Below are positions 7,480 to 15,852 of a DNA stretch of 18,765 nucleotides, piece by piece; within the stretch, counting starts at the first letter, position 1, and every line of letters starts with the position of its first letter. Source of the stretch: an uncultured Collinsella sp. (GTDB taxonomy: Bacteria > Actinomycetota > Coriobacteriia > Coriobacteriales > Coriobacteriaceae); assembly GCA_900542325.1 (NCBI GenBank), contig UQMY01000040.1, positions 1-18,765 of the forward strand, written 5' to 3'. Made by a program: the position numbers and the translations under genes. The notes beneath the pieces were generated by a model. The model made no database searches, was not told where the DNA came from, and saw only the letters and a list, made by a program, of their open reading frames with translations.

Positions 7480-8352
7480 ATGAACCTTATCTGCTGTTTC
7501 GATGAAAAGAGCCGTGTGCCCAGACGTATCAAACGAGGCGCCATCGTCTCGTCCGTGCTCATACTCCTTGTTGCCGTTTGTGCGGTCGCCCTGACGTATA
7601 CCGTTCGAAGCAGCTCTACCTCATCGAGCGAAGCCGATAAAGATCTCCCGGTGCTCAAAATCGGCGTTACGGATAACGATCCCTATGTGTATATCGATAC
7701 CACGGGCGATTACGCCGGTATCGATATCGATATCGCCCGCGAGGCTTGCAAGCGTGCGGGAATCAAGCCGCAATTCATTGACATATCTTGGAACGATCGT
7801 GACCGCCTGCTCAAAAACGGCGAGATCGATTGCCTGTGGTGCGACTATTCGCCCTGTTATCGCGAAGACGATTATTACTGGACCGAGCCGTATCTAACCG
7901 TGACGGTTTCGGTTGCCGCCAAGAAAACGAGTGGTATCAAGTCCTTGGCGTATCTCGATGGCAGCAAGACTGTTGCGGTGATTGCCGGTTCGGTGAGTGA
8001 ACGCCGATTGCTTGCAGGCGATCTGGAAATCTCGCCGGACGTGAACATCAAATCATATGGCTCTGCCGAACTTTGCAAAGCCGCCCTCGTCAAGGGGTAT
8101 GTTGACTGTTGGATGGCGGACGCTCGGTCGCTTGATTGCCTTGGCGCTCAGTATCCCGGCCTGTATCGTGTGTTCGCCGACAATGTTATGACGGTTGACC
8201 TGGGCGTTGCGTTTAAGGACGGCTATGAGGGGGAGTACGTCAAAAACCTCAATACCGTGCTGTTCGAGATGGATCGAGATGGCACGACTGAGCGCATTGT
8301 GGGCAAGTACAAGGCGGGGGCGACGACGGACGGGCAAGGAGCGGAATCATGA
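7480..8352 (+). CDS. Membrane-anchored solute-binding protein (SBP_bac_3 family)
   Basis: This protein of about 290 residues belongs to the amino-acid type extracytoplasmic solute-binding family. A basic N-terminus (RRIKR) precedes one hydrophobic segment (about 21-40), then a Ser-rich linker. The binding domain spans about 59-281, with LKIGVTDNDPYVY, YAGIDIDIAREACKRAG and YWTEPYLTVTVSVAAKK, all usual for the fold. There is no canonical lipobox (the cysteine follows VAV), so it is probably held by the membrane helix. The ATG at 7480 lacks a ribosome site; a GTG at 7516, after GAAAAGAG, is an alternative start. The stop overlaps the next gene (ATGA). No ABC transporter permease or ATPase is nearby, so it probably serves as a receptor for the adjacent diguanylate cyclase instead of as a transporter part; that role is inferred. 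Confidence 0.85.
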   Translation: MNLICCFDEKSRVPRRIKRGAIVSSVLILLVAVCAVALTYTVRSSSTSSSEADKDLPVLKIGVTDNDPYVYIDTTGDYAGIDIDIAREACKRAGIKPQFIDISWNDRDRLLKNGEIDCLWCDYSPCYREDDYYWTEPYLTVTVSVAAKKTSGIKSLAYLDGSKTVAVIAGSVSERRLLAGDLEISPDVNIKSYGSAELCKAALVKGYVDCWMADARSLDCLGAQYPGLYRVFADNVMTVDLGVAFKDGYEGEYVKNLNTVLFEMDRDGTTERIVGKYKAGATTDGQGAES

Positions 8353-10148
8353 CAAATGATGAGCGCCGCTTACGCCGAAAGGCATTAGTCACCGCGGCTA
8401 TCTGCGTTGTGGCCAGCGCTGCTTTGTTGGGTCTGCTGTATGTGGTCGGCACGCATCGCTGTCTCGATAAAACGCTTGGGTTTGGCCAGGAAACCATGGT
8501 GTTTTTAAAAAACGCCTGCGAAAAATATGACCGATATGAACAGGGAAGAAAAACCGAGGCGACTCACAATTTGGATGCCGCGCTCGAGTCGTTTGCGACG
8601 TTCTTGCCACCTGATCACGTTGAAGTCAACGATGACCTCGTCGAGGAGTACGTCCATACCGAGCACCTTTCGGGAATGTTGGTCATGGACGCCGACGGTC
8701 ATATGACCGCTCATTACGATATCGACGGTCGCGATCCGCTGATGCTGTGGCGAGAGGAGCTTGCCTGTTCGTCGGTCGCATCGATGTACCGAGGCTCCAA
8801 GGTGTCCTACTCGACGGTCGTAGAGCGTCGAGATGTCGACTTTGCCGTGAGTGTTGTTCCGTACGGTGATGGCGTAGCGCTGGGGTATCGATCGCTTGCG
8901 CCCGAGCCCGCCGATGATTATTCGTATACGATCGCCGACGTGCTCGTGAACAACACATTCCATCAGAGCCCAACGGTGTTCGTGATGCGCGGTGCACAAA
9001 TCGTTTCTTCAAACGATTCGACCGTCGATATAGCTCTCGCCCGGCTTCTTGCCGATAGCGGAATTGATTGGAAAGACGAAGGCTTATCACGTGTCGAATA
9101 TCGGGGAAGTACCTGGTATGCCGTGCGTGCGGCGTATAAGGACTATCGCCTGTTTGCGCTCTATCCCAAATCTGAGGTCATGTCGGGCAGGATTTCATTT
9201 ATCACTGCCGGCGTACTGGCGTTCCTGGTGTTTTTGGTTGTAGTGCTGTTGGTGCGTATCGTCGCCGATCGTCGCAATTTGGCCGAAAAGGACAAGCAGC
9301 TCGGCATCATCAATGCCATCAGTACCACGTATGAGTCGACCCTCCTGTTGCATCTCGACACGCTTGAGATCGAGGGGATTAACATGTCGCCATCGGTGGC
9401 GAAGATATTTGCCGAGCACTCCGAGGCATATGACTTTTTTGCAACGGTTTGCCGAGACATTGTGAGTCCCGAAAGTCGCGAGGCGGTCATGGAGCTCTTA
9501 GATATAAAGACGCTTCGGGATCGTATGGAGGGCGTGCCGTACTTGGATGCCGAGGTACGAGACTGCCGAGGTACGTGGTATTCGCTGCAGGTTGTTCCAC
9601 AGCGCCGCGATGAGCGGGGTCGACTGGAATCGGTCGTCGTGGCAACGCATAACATCTCGATGACAAAGCGCGCCGAGGAGCTTTCTTTCCAGGACAAGCT
9701 GACGGGGCTTCGCAATAGAAATTACCTTGAGTCCCTTGGCGACGACCTGGTGAACGAGTCCCTGCCCGTGAGTGTGATCATGATGGACTGCAATTTCCTC
9801 AAGCGTACCAACGATCTCTACGGTCACGAAATGGGCGATGAGCTGCTACGGCGTACGGCGTCTGTATTGAGGCGAACGGCAGGCGAGAAATTTGTGCCTA
9901 TGCGCATTGGTGGCGACGAGTTCTTGCTGATTTGCCCTCACACCGATCGCGAATCCGCATGTGAAGTAGTGCAAGATCTTCGCCTCAGCCTTGCTGCTGC
10001 GAGCGATGAGGTGCTGACAGTCAGTGCGTCGTTTGGCGTCGCGACGGCAGAGACACCCGGTTATACACTGACCGAGATTTACCACATCGCTGACCACAAC
10101 ATGTATCAAGAGAAACGAAAAGTCCACGCTCGGGAAGCAGATTGCTAG
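8349..10148 (+). CDS. Diguanylate cyclase with extracytoplasmic sensor and PAS-like domains
   Basis: This 599-residue inner-membrane signalling enzyme is predicted to make c-di-GMP from two GTP. One membrane helix lies at about 11-33, an extracytoplasmic sensor region of roughly 245 residues follows, a second helix lies at about 283-303, then a PAS-like region (about 315-440) and a GGDEF domain (about 445-595). The active-site GGDEF is intact at 521-525, and DCNFLKRTNDLYGHEMGDE (480-498) is the GTP/metal-binding segment. The product-inhibition site RxxD expected five residues before GGDEF is absent (GEKF instead). AAGGAG lies seven bases before the start, and the start overlaps the stop of the solute-binding gene, so the two are made together. 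No EAL domain is present. Confidence 0.92.
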   Translation: MTNDERRLRRKALVTAAICVVASAALLGLLYVVGTHRCLDKTLGFGQETMVFLKNACEKYDRYEQGRKTEATHNLDAALESFATFLPPDHVEVNDDLVEEYVHTEHLSGMLVMDADGHMTAHYDIDGRDPLMLWREELACSSVASMYRGSKVSYSTVVERRDVDFAVSVVPYGDGVALGYRSLAPEPADDYSYTIADVLVNNTFHQSPTVFVMRGAQIVSSNDSTVDIALARLLADSGIDWKDEGLSRVEYRGSTWYAVRAAYKDYRLFALYPKSEVMSGRISFITAGVLAFLVFLVVVLLVRIVADRRNLAEKDKQLGIINAISTTYESTLLLHLDTLEIEGINMSPSVAKIFAEHSEAYDFFATVCRDIVSPESREAVMELLDIKTLRDRMEGVPYLDAEVRDCRGTWYSLQVVPQRRDERGRLESVVVATHNISMTKRAEELSFQDKLTGLRNRNYLESLGDDLVNESLPVSVIMMDCNFLKRTNDLYGHEMGDELLRRTASVLRRTAGEKFVPMRIGGDEFLLICPHTDRESACEVVQDLRLSLAAASDEVLTVSASFGVATAETPGYTLTEIYHIADHNMYQEKRKVHAREADC

Positions 10149-10220
10149 TATTGCTACCGCCGGTTTGCGCATTGGGGAATGTTGAATCGGTGCCCGCGAT
10201 ACTTTATCGGTTCGGACGGG

Positions 10221-10226
10221 GATAAT
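10221..10226 (+). promoter_or_regulatory. Possible -10 box of the TSCPD/lipoprotein operon
   Basis: GATAAT lies 35 bases before the TSCPD gene. No convincing -35 box is seen. A promoter is likely somewhere in this 113-base gap, but no terminator for the preceding gene is visible, so read-through is also possible. Confidence 0.25.
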
Positions 10227-10261
10227 AGACGTCTGAAATTGCTTTACGAGAGGGGAACGCA

Positions 10262-10525
10262 ATGATTAGTTTTGATTACAAGCCTCAGGGCGTATGCACT
10301 CGCAATATCCACCTTGACCTGTCCGATGACGGCAGCAAAGTGGTGGGTGTTGAGTTTACCGGCGGCTGCAACGGCAATCTCAAGGCTATCTCCAAGTTGG
10401 TCGAGGGTGCTCCTGCCGATCGCGTAATCGAGGTTCTCGCCGGTAATACCTGCGGTATGAAAAAGACCTCTTGCGCCGATCAGCTTACGCGCGCTATCGA
10501 GGCCGCTCGCGCCGAGATCGCCTAA
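10262..10525 (+). CDS. TSCPD-domain protein with four cysteines (TIGR03905 type)
   Basis: This 87-residue protein resembles the small stand-alone TSCPD family, whose domain also occurs in some ribonucleotide reductases. The four cysteines (C12, C36, C64, C71) and the TSC motif near 69-71 suggest metal binding. The function is unknown. GAGAGGGG lies six bases before the ATG. Its stop overlaps the start of the Tat lipoprotein gene (TAATG), so the two are translationally coupled. Confidence 0.85.
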   Translation: MISFDYKPQGVCTRNIHLDLSDDGSKVVGVEFTGGCNGNLKAISKLVEGAPADRVIEVLAGNTCGMKKTSCADQLTRAIEAARAEIA

Positions 10526-11736
10526 TGGGTATCGCCGACCACATCAAGAATGGAATATCGCGCCGTGGCTTTGTGCTCGGCGGTGCTGCCGCGGGCGCTG
10601 CCACGGTGCTTGCCGGTTGCTCGAAAAAAACGGGCACCAGCGACGATGCCGCCGGCGAGCCGCAGGTTATCAAGGACGATTCGAAGATTGTCTCGATCAC
10701 TGATGAGTACGAAGCTGTCGATATCGATCTTGAGCCCACGGCCTCGTGGACGCTGCCGCTGGGCACGCTGCTGTACTACTGTGATGGCGACTACGCTGCC
10801 GCGATGATGGCGCCTGCTTCTGCCCTGCATGCCAATACGCTTGGTGTGCTCAACCTGGGCGATGGCTCGCTTACCACACTTATCGAGGATCCCGTTGAGG
10901 GAACCGGTTATGCGTTTTACGACGTTCGCGCGGGTGATGGCGTGTTCGCGTGGGTCGAGATGAACTTTGCCAATGCGTCTTGGAAACTCTATGCGCAAAA
11001 CCTTGCAGGCTCCTCCCTTACCGGCAACGCTGTCGAGCTCGATCGCGGTGGCGAAAACTACGATCCGCCGCTCTTCACAGCGTATGGGTCGTCGGTCATC
11101 TGGTATAAGATGCCCTCGTCCGGCGGCAGCAAGACGAGTAACGATTCGTACTGCTACCGTCAGTCGCCCAGCGAGTCCAAGCCTGAGACTATTTGGAAAT
11201 CGACGGGCCACTTCGCATCCGCCCCGCGTGTGAGCGACGGCATCCTGACCATCTCGCCCCGCGTGCACAATGATGAGGGCGTCTATTACGGTATGACGGC
11301 GATCGACCTGACTGACGGCAACAACACGAAGCGAGCTCAGCTGGTGCTTCCTTCGTCGGTTTCGCCTTTCGAGGCCGTGTATATGGGCGACACCTTCGTG
11401 TTCTCCATTGAGGCGACGTATAACGGTGTGGGTAGCCTGGGCAATATGGGCACCTATATCGGTAACGAGGGCGGGCCGTACCTCTTCCTTTCGCGTGAGC
11501 CGCTCGCGTGCGCTGCGGGAAGGAAAAATAAATACCTGGTTAAAGTCCAGGCGTCGCATTTTTTGATTGACACTTCGGCTAAGACCTACGGCTCGCTCCT
11601 GTCGCCCGACCGAGCCCTGGAGTATGGCGATTATCCTGCTACGGCGGGTAAATCGAACTCGTTCTTAACGTACGCAACGGTGCGCAACAGCCAGGGAATT
11701 CCCGAGACGGTTACCGCTCGCTTGTTCTCTCTTTAG
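10525..11736 (+). CDS. Tat-exported lipoprotein of unknown function, possible beta-propeller
   Basis: This is a 403-residue exported protein. The N-terminus has a twin-arginine motif SRRGFVL (12-18), a hydrophobic alanine-rich stretch and the lipobox LAGC with C32, so it is predicted to cross the membrane folded and to be lipid-anchored outside. The rest has repeated short strands of the kind GDGVFAWVEMN, GSSVIWYKMP and GDTFVFSIEA, a pattern seen in TolB or WD-like propellers; this fold is only an inference. No catalytic motif is recognised. The ATG at 10525 overlaps the TSCPD stop, has no strong ribosome site of its own and is therefore coupled. A longer frame from 10471 is not supported. 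Confidence 0.82.
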   Translation: MGIADHIKNGISRRGFVLGGAAAGAATVLAGCSKKTGTSDDAAGEPQVIKDDSKIVSITDEYEAVDIDLEPTASWTLPLGTLLYYCDGDYAAAMMAPASALHANTLGVLNLGDGSLTTLIEDPVEGTGYAFYDVRAGDGVFAWVEMNFANASWKLYAQNLAGSSLTGNAVELDRGGENYDPPLFTAYGSSVIWYKMPSSGGSKTSNDSYCYRQSPSESKPETIWKSTGHFASAPRVSDGILTISPRVHNDEGVYYGMTAIDLTDGNNTKRAQLVLPSSVSPFEAVYMGDTFVFSIEATYNGVGSLGNMGTYIGNEGGPYLFLSREPLACAAGRKNKYLVKVQASHFLIDTSAKTYGSLLSPDRALEYGDYPATAGKSNSFLTYATVRNSQGIPETVTARLFSL

Positions 11737-11795
11737 TCTCCGAGGGGTTAAAAAGGCGTCGACAGGGGAATAAGCGCGTTGTGACTATGAGTACC

Positions 11796-11834
11796 GCCCG
11801 CCGAGCTATCGCACCCATGCGATACCCGGTGGGC
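11796..11834. promoter_or_regulatory. Two-part hairpin upstream of the response regulator gene
   Basis: ATCGCA (11808-11813) pairs with TGCGAT (11818-11823) around CCCA, and GCCCGCCG (11796-11803) pairs with CGGTGGGC (11827-11834) with one G-U pair. No T-run follows. It covers the -35 area of a possible promoter with TAAAAT at 11845-11850, so it may be an operator or a leader hairpin of the lipoprotein transcript. Confidence 0.5.
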
Positions 11835-11889
11835 TCAGGTGCGTTAAAATGAGCTTGTTCTTAGCTAATTGAGACAGGGGGGCCGTGTT

Positions 11890-12612
11890 ATGGCTTCAGA
11901 TGCAAAAAAGATTCTGCTGGTCGAGGATGAGAAGGCAATCCGTGACGCTGTCGCTGCCTATCTCGAGCGCGAGGGCTATTGGGTTGTGGGCGTCGGCGAC
12001 GGCCAGTCCGCTATCGAGGAGTTCGAGAAGCATCAGTTCGACCTGGTCGTGCTCGACCTCATGCTCCCTAAGATTCCCGGCGAGCGCGTTTGCCGCACCA
12101 TTCGCGACACCTCGGATGTCCCCATCATTATGCTGACGGCCAAGGGCGAGATCGAGGACCGTATTATCGGCCTCGAGCTCGGTGCCGACGACTACCTGAT
12201 CAAGCCGTTCTCGCCGCGCGAGCTTGTCGCGCGCGTACGCGCCTTGTTCCGCCGTGCCCACCAGGCCGATGAGCCGGCCGTCGAGGTGCTCGACTTTGGC
12301 GATCTGGTCATTGACATCTCGGGCCACAAGATTTTGGTCGAGGGCAAGGAAGTCGACCTGACGGCTTCCGAGTTCAAGCTGCTCACCACGCTTGCCCGCC
12401 ACCCCGGCCGCGTCTACAACCGCATGGAGCTGGTCGAGAAGGTGCTCGGCTACGACTTTGAGGGTTACGAGCGCACCATCGACAGCCACGTGAAGAACCT
12501 TCGCGCCAAGCTGGGCGACGACCCCAAGAAGCCCAAGTGGCTCTACACCGTCCACGGTGTCGGCTACCGCTTCGAGGCTCCGACCAAGACCGATAAGTCG
12601 GACGAGAAATAA
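11890..12612 (+). CDS. OmpR/PhoB-family response regulator
   Basis: This 240-residue regulator has a receiver domain (about 5-120) with the acidic pair E12/D13, the phosphorylated aspartate D56 in VVLDLMLP, T83 and K105. A winged-helix DNA-binding domain (about 140-232) ends with the typical VHGVGYRFE. The ATG at 11890 is used because AGGGGGG lies upstream at normal spacing; the frame opens earlier at 11869 without support. The sensor kinase follows after 12 bases, so both form one operon. The target genes are unknown. It resembles PhoP/PhoB-type systems of Gram-positive bacteria, but the exact orthology cannot be fixed here. Confidence 0.93.
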   Translation: MASDAKKILLVEDEKAIRDAVAAYLEREGYWVVGVGDGQSAIEEFEKHQFDLVVLDLMLPKIPGERVCRTIRDTSDVPIIMLTAKGEIEDRIIGLELGADDYLIKPFSPRELVARVRALFRRAHQADEPAVEVLDFGDLVIDISGHKILVEGKEVDLTASEFKLLTTLARHPGRVYNRMELVEKVLGYDFEGYERTIDSHVKNLRAKLGDDPKKPKWLYTVHGVGYRFEAPTKTDKSDEK

Positions 12613-12624
12613 AGGAAATCACAT

Positions 12625-14190
12625 ATGACACCTGCGCGCTTTGAAATCGGGCAAAAGCATAAGCAGGAGAACGAGGCGGGTTCCAAGGCTAGTTGGAACA
12701 CGCCTCGTTCCGATTCACGGCCAACGATGAGCTATCCCTCGCGTATGGCCCTGGCTTTTGCCCTGACATCGCTCATGACGGTATTGGTGCTGGTGGGCGT
12801 AGTCTCCGTTGTATGGGGCACGGTTTTTACGGATTACACGCGCTCCAATATCGTTGAAATCGCCAATTCCGCAGCCGAAAAGCTTGCGACGTCGTACGAG
12901 GAAAACGGCAATTGGACCGCGGGGGAGTTGCGTGCGGTCGCGACATCGAGCTTGGTGTCCGACGATCTTGGCATGCAGGTCGTCAATAAAAAGGGCGTCA
13001 TCGTCTATGACGACTCGTGGCCCTCGGCAAGCGCTACTGCCGATGTACGCGAAAATCAGGCGACGACCGACGGTACGAGCGGAAAGAAGGCATCGCACAG
13101 CCCGGTCTCGTCTGCTCCCACCGATTCCAATAGTGTTGCCAACGTTGAGATCGTGACGTCCTCCGGCGAGCACGTGGGTCAGGTCAAATTGTGGGCGATT
13201 GGCTCCGATGCCCTGCTCACCAAGGCAGACTCAGCATTCAGAGAAAAGACCTTTAATGCCATGGCCCTTGCTGCGGTTGTGGCCGTCTGCATCTCGGTCG
13301 TTATCGGATCATTCGTGTCGCGCATGCTCACCAAGCCGATTCATCGTATTACCAGCACCGCCAAGCAGATCCGCGATGGAGACCTGTCCGCTCGTACGGG
13401 CTTGCGCGGCGATGATGAGATCGATCAGCTGGGAGAGACCTTCGACGAGATGGCCACCTCACTCGAAAAGGACATGAAGCACGAGAAGCGCCTGACTTCC
13501 GATGTGGCTCATGAGCTGCGCACGCCGCTCATGGCCATGCTTGCAACGGTCGAGGCCATGCAAGACGGTGTGTATCCCACCGACGACGAGCATCTGGAGA
13601 CGGTCGCTTCCGAGACGCGCCGCCTGGCCCGTCTGGTGCAGCAGATGCTCGACCTGTCGCGCATGGAAAACAGTACCGCGCCGCTCAACCTGGAGCCGGT
13701 GGACATGGTGCCGTTTGTGCGTTCGATTGTGAATGGCCAGGAGCGACTGTTTGCCGATCGTGACCTGCGCTTGCGCTTTGCGGATGAGACGCAGGGCCAC
13801 GATGACGTTGTCGAGGCAGATCCCGACATGATCACGCAATGCGTCATCAATCTCATGAGCAACGCCATGCGCTACACCCCCGAGGGCGGTTGGGTCGTGG
13901 TGTCGGTGCTCAGTGACCGCAAACACGTCAGCGTCGCCGTTTCTGATACCGGCATCGGTATTGCCAAGGATGACTTGTCGCGCATCTTCGGCCGTTTTTG
14001 GCGCGCCGATGCTAGCCGTGCCCGTGAGGCGGGCGGTCTGGGCGTGGGCCTCGCCGTGACTAAACAGATCGTCGAGCGACATCATGGCTACATTTCCGTG
14101 GAGTCGGAGCTTGGAAAGGGTACGACTTTTACGATTCATCTGCCTCGCGAGCACACGGCGGACGCGGCATCTACTACAATGGAGCACTAG
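12625..14190 (+). CDS. Sensor histidine kinase with HAMP domain
   Basis: This 521-residue partner of the preceding regulator has a long cytoplasmic N-terminus, a first membrane helix at about 41-64, an extracytoplasmic region (about 65-208) with a Ser/Thr-rich stretch near 133-172, a second helix at about 211-231 and a HAMP domain (about 233-285). The phospho-accepting H296 sits in VAHELRTPL, followed by the ATPase domain with N413 (N-box), DTGIG (441-445) and GLGVGLA (471-477). All catalytic boxes are present. AAAGGA lies eight bases before the ATG. The extracytoplasmic loop has no recognised ligand domain, so the signal is unknown. The last codons contain a TACAAT that may serve as the purC promoter. 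Confidence 0.93.
   Translation: MTPARFEIGQKHKQENEAGSKASWNTPRSDSRPTMSYPSRMALAFALTSLMTVLVLVGVVSVVWGTVFTDYTRSNIVEIANSAAEKLATSYEENGNWTAGELRAVATSSLVSDDLGMQVVNKKGVIVYDDSWPSASATADVRENQATTDGTSGKKASHSPVSSAPTDSNSVANVEIVTSSGEHVGQVKLWAIGSDALLTKADSAFREKTFNAMALAAVVAVCISVVIGSFVSRMLTKPIHRITSTAKQIRDGDLSARTGLRGDDEIDQLGETFDEMATSLEKDMKHEKRLTSDVAHELRTPLMAMLATVEAMQDGVYPTDDEHLETVASETRRLARLVQQMLDLSRMENSTAPLNLEPVDMVPFVRSIVNGQERLFADRDLRLRFADETQGHDDVVEADPDMITQCVINLMSNAMRYTPEGGWVVVSVLSDRKHVSVAVSDTGIGIAKDDLSRIFGRFWRADASRAREAGGLGVGLAVTKQIVERHHGYISVESELGKGTTFTIHLPREHTADAASTTMEH
14175..14180 (+). promoter_or_regulatory. Possible purC -10 box within the kinase gene
   Basis: TACAAT lies at the 3' end of the kinase gene and matches the -10 hexamer before purB and tRNA-Lys. 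The -35 position is poor. If used, it gives a purC leader of about 110 bases. Confidence 0.35.
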
Positions 14191-14191
14191 C

Positions 14192-14267
14192 TTTTCGCTA
14201 TTCGGTGAAGGAGGGGTTTCGTCCCTGCCGCTCCGAGTTTGCGAAAACGTGCGGGAAAGAACCCGCA
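14192..14267 (+). promoter_or_regulatory. Structured purC leader
   Basis: TTTTCGC (14192-14198) pairs with GCGAAAA (14241-14247) and encloses nested complements CGG/CCG (14203-14205, 14233-14235) and AGGG/CCCT (14212-14215, 14223-14226). A second hairpin TGCGGG/CCCGCA (14250-14255, 14262-14267) follows directly. No T-run follows at once. It fits an attenuator or an unassigned regulatory RNA, and I could not match it to a known purine, ZTP or PRPP riboswitch. Confidence 0.4.
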
Positions 14268-14299
14268 TTACTGTCGTATTTTGGTAAGGAGTGACTCAC

Positions 14300-15187
14300 G
14301 TGACAACGATGGAGCGTCGTCCGGATTCCCGTGGCAAGGTTCGTGATATCTACGATGCCGGTGAAAACCTGCTGATGGTCGCCACCGACCGCATTTCTGC
14401 GTTCGACTTCATTCTTCCCGACGAGATTCCGTTTAAGGGAGAGGTGCTCAACCGCATCTCGGCATTCTGGTTCGATAAGTTTGCCGACATCGTTCCCAAC
14501 CACCTCGTTTCCATCGACCCGGCGGATTTCCCCGAGGAGTTTGCCGGGTATCGTGACTACCTCGCAGGCCGCGCCATGCTGGTCAAGAAGGCCCAGACGA
14601 TTCCTATCGAGTGCATCGTCCGCGGCTATCTGACCGGTTCGGGCAAGAAGACCTATGACGAGAACGGTACCGTCTGCGGCATTCAGCTGCCCGAGGGTCT
14701 GACCGAGGCCTCCAAGCTTCCCGAGCCGCTGTTCACGCCGTCCACGAAGGCCGAGATCGGCGACCACGACGAGAACATTTCGTTCGAGCGTTGCTGCGAG
14801 ATCGTGGGCGAGGACATCGCCGCGCAGATTCGCGACCTGTCCCTCAAGATTTACAAGGCCGCTGCCGAGTATGCCGCGACTCGAGGCATCATCATCGCCG
14901 ACACCAAGTTCGAGTTTGGTGTCATCGATGGTAAGGTTACGCTGATCGACGAGTGCCTCACGCCCGACTCCAGCCGTTTCTGGCCTGCCGCCAGCTACGA
15001 GGAGGGCAAGATTCAGCCCAGCTACGACAAACAATTCGTCCGCAATTGGCTCAAGGCCAACTGGGATATGACGGGGGAGACCCCGCACCTGCCCGCCGAG
15101 GTCATCGATGGCACGTCCGAGCGCTATCGCGAGGCCTTCCAAATCATCACGGGCTCCCAGTTCACAAGCATGAAGGAGAACGCGTAA
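14300..15187 (+). CDS. purC: Phosphoribosylaminoimidazole-succinocarboxamide (SAICAR) synthase
   Basis: This cytosolic ATP-dependent ligase joins CAIR and aspartate to give SAICAR, the substrate of PurB. The protein has 295 residues. Family landmarks are GKVRDIYD near the N-terminus, ATDRISAFDF, the VRGYLTGSG segment, and the SAICAR synthetase block with DTKFEFG and LIDECLTPDSSRFW. GTG at 14300 is the preferred start because AAGGAG (14286-14291) is eight bases upstream. GTG at 14291 overlaps that site, and ATG at 14309 would be 17 bases away. The gene is followed directly by a small membrane-protein gene in the same operon. Confidence 0.96.
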   Translation: MTTMERRPDSRGKVRDIYDAGENLLMVATDRISAFDFILPDEIPFKGEVLNRISAFWFDKFADIVPNHLVSIDPADFPEEFAGYRDYLAGRAMLVKKAQTIPIECIVRGYLTGSGKKTYDENGTVCGIQLPEGLTEASKLPEPLFTPSTKAEIGDHDENISFERCCEIVGEDIAAQIRDLSLKIYKAAAEYAATRGIIIADTKFEFGVIDGKVTLIDECLTPDSSRFWPAASYEEGKIQPSYDKQFVRNWLKANWDMTGETPHLPAEVIDGTSERYREAFQIITGSQFTSMKENA

Positions 15188-15763
15188 GTGAGTACCCGCA
15201 GCGCCACGAACAAGCGCACGCAATCCCGCGAGGTTACCGGGGTTGCGCGCAAGTCCGCCGCATCCGCTAAGCCCGCCCGTCAGGCAGCGAGCTCTGTTCA
15301 CGTCGTGCCGGCATCATCCAAGGCACGCCGTAAAGAGCTCGAGAAGGGCGAAAACCTGGAAGGCCTTTCCAAGGAGGAAAAGCGCGCCCGCAAGGCCAAG
15401 CAGCGCGCCCGCGAGGATCGCATCTACACGGTGTCGAATATCCTTCTCAAGCAGGATGAGGACTACACCAAGCGCCGCCGTATTTGGTGGGCCGTGCTCG
15501 CTATCGGCATGGTGTTCATCGTGGCAATTTGGGTTTCGTTCTACTTCGTTCCCGGCGGCACGGTGTCCAGTCCTGTTCAGATGGTTGGCATCGTTGTGTC
15601 CTATGTCATCATCCTGGGTGACTTTATCTATGACTTCGCTCGTATTCGTCCCTTGCGCAACATGTACCGCGCGCAGGCCGAAGGCATGTCCGAGAATAAG
15701 CTCAACGCTCTTATCGAGCGCGCAGCTGCCGAGGAGGACAAAAAGGACTCCAAGAAGAAGTAG
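15188..15763 (+). CDS. Small basic two-helix membrane protein of unknown function
   Basis: This is a 191-residue protein. The first 95 residues are rich in Lys, Arg, Ala and Ser and probably cytoplasmic, with a charged helical stretch around 54-80. Two membrane helices follow (about 99-118 and 130-150), then a charged C-terminus ending in KKDSKKK. It starts with GTG immediately after the purC stop, with AAGGAG nine bases upstream, so it is cotranscribed with purC. I do not recognise the family with certainty; a distant likeness to actinobacterial DUF3043 proteins is possible. Nothing links it to purine synthesis other than position. Confidence 0.8.
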   Translation: MSTRSATNKRTQSREVTGVARKSAASAKPARQAASSVHVVPASSKARRKELEKGENLEGLSKEEKRARKAKQRAREDRIYTVSNILLKQDEDYTKRRRIWWAVLAIGMVFIVAIWVSFYFVPGGTVSSPVQMVGIVVSYVIILGDFIYDFARIRPLRNMYRAQAEGMSENKLNALIERAAAEEDKKDSKKK

Positions 15764-15794
15764 CGTTTGCATGCATACTTATCGCTAAGATATA

Positions 15795-15824
15795 AGGCGC
15801 GTCGTTTTTGCGGCGCGCCTTTTT
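15795..15824 (+). terminator. Terminator of the purC operon
   Basis: AGGCGCGTCG (15795-15804) pairs with CGGCGCGCCT (15811-15820) with one wobble, a six-base loop, and a T-run 15820-15824. Confidence 0.92.
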
Positions 15825-15852
15825 ACTGTTCTATAGATAGATGGAGTGGCAC

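Noticed and set aside
7480..7620. Lipobox in the solute-binding protein
   Set aside because: The cysteine follows VAV instead of the required small residue, so a plain membrane anchor is more likely.
10522..11559. 345-codon minus-strand frame
   Set aside because: It is antisense to the Tat lipoprotein gene and has no recognisable domain.
3706..14233. Shared 12-mer TCCCTGCCGCTC in the 3706 hairpin and the purC leader
   Set aside because: A 12-base match is expected by chance in a window of this size, and the flanking sequence differs.
14192..14299. purC leader as a known ZTP, purine, PRPP or guanidine riboswitch
   Set aside because: The conserved cores of those classes were not found; only stems are seen.
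14198..15301. 367-codon minus-strand frame
   Set aside because: It is antisense to purC; long mirror frames are common in high-GC genes.
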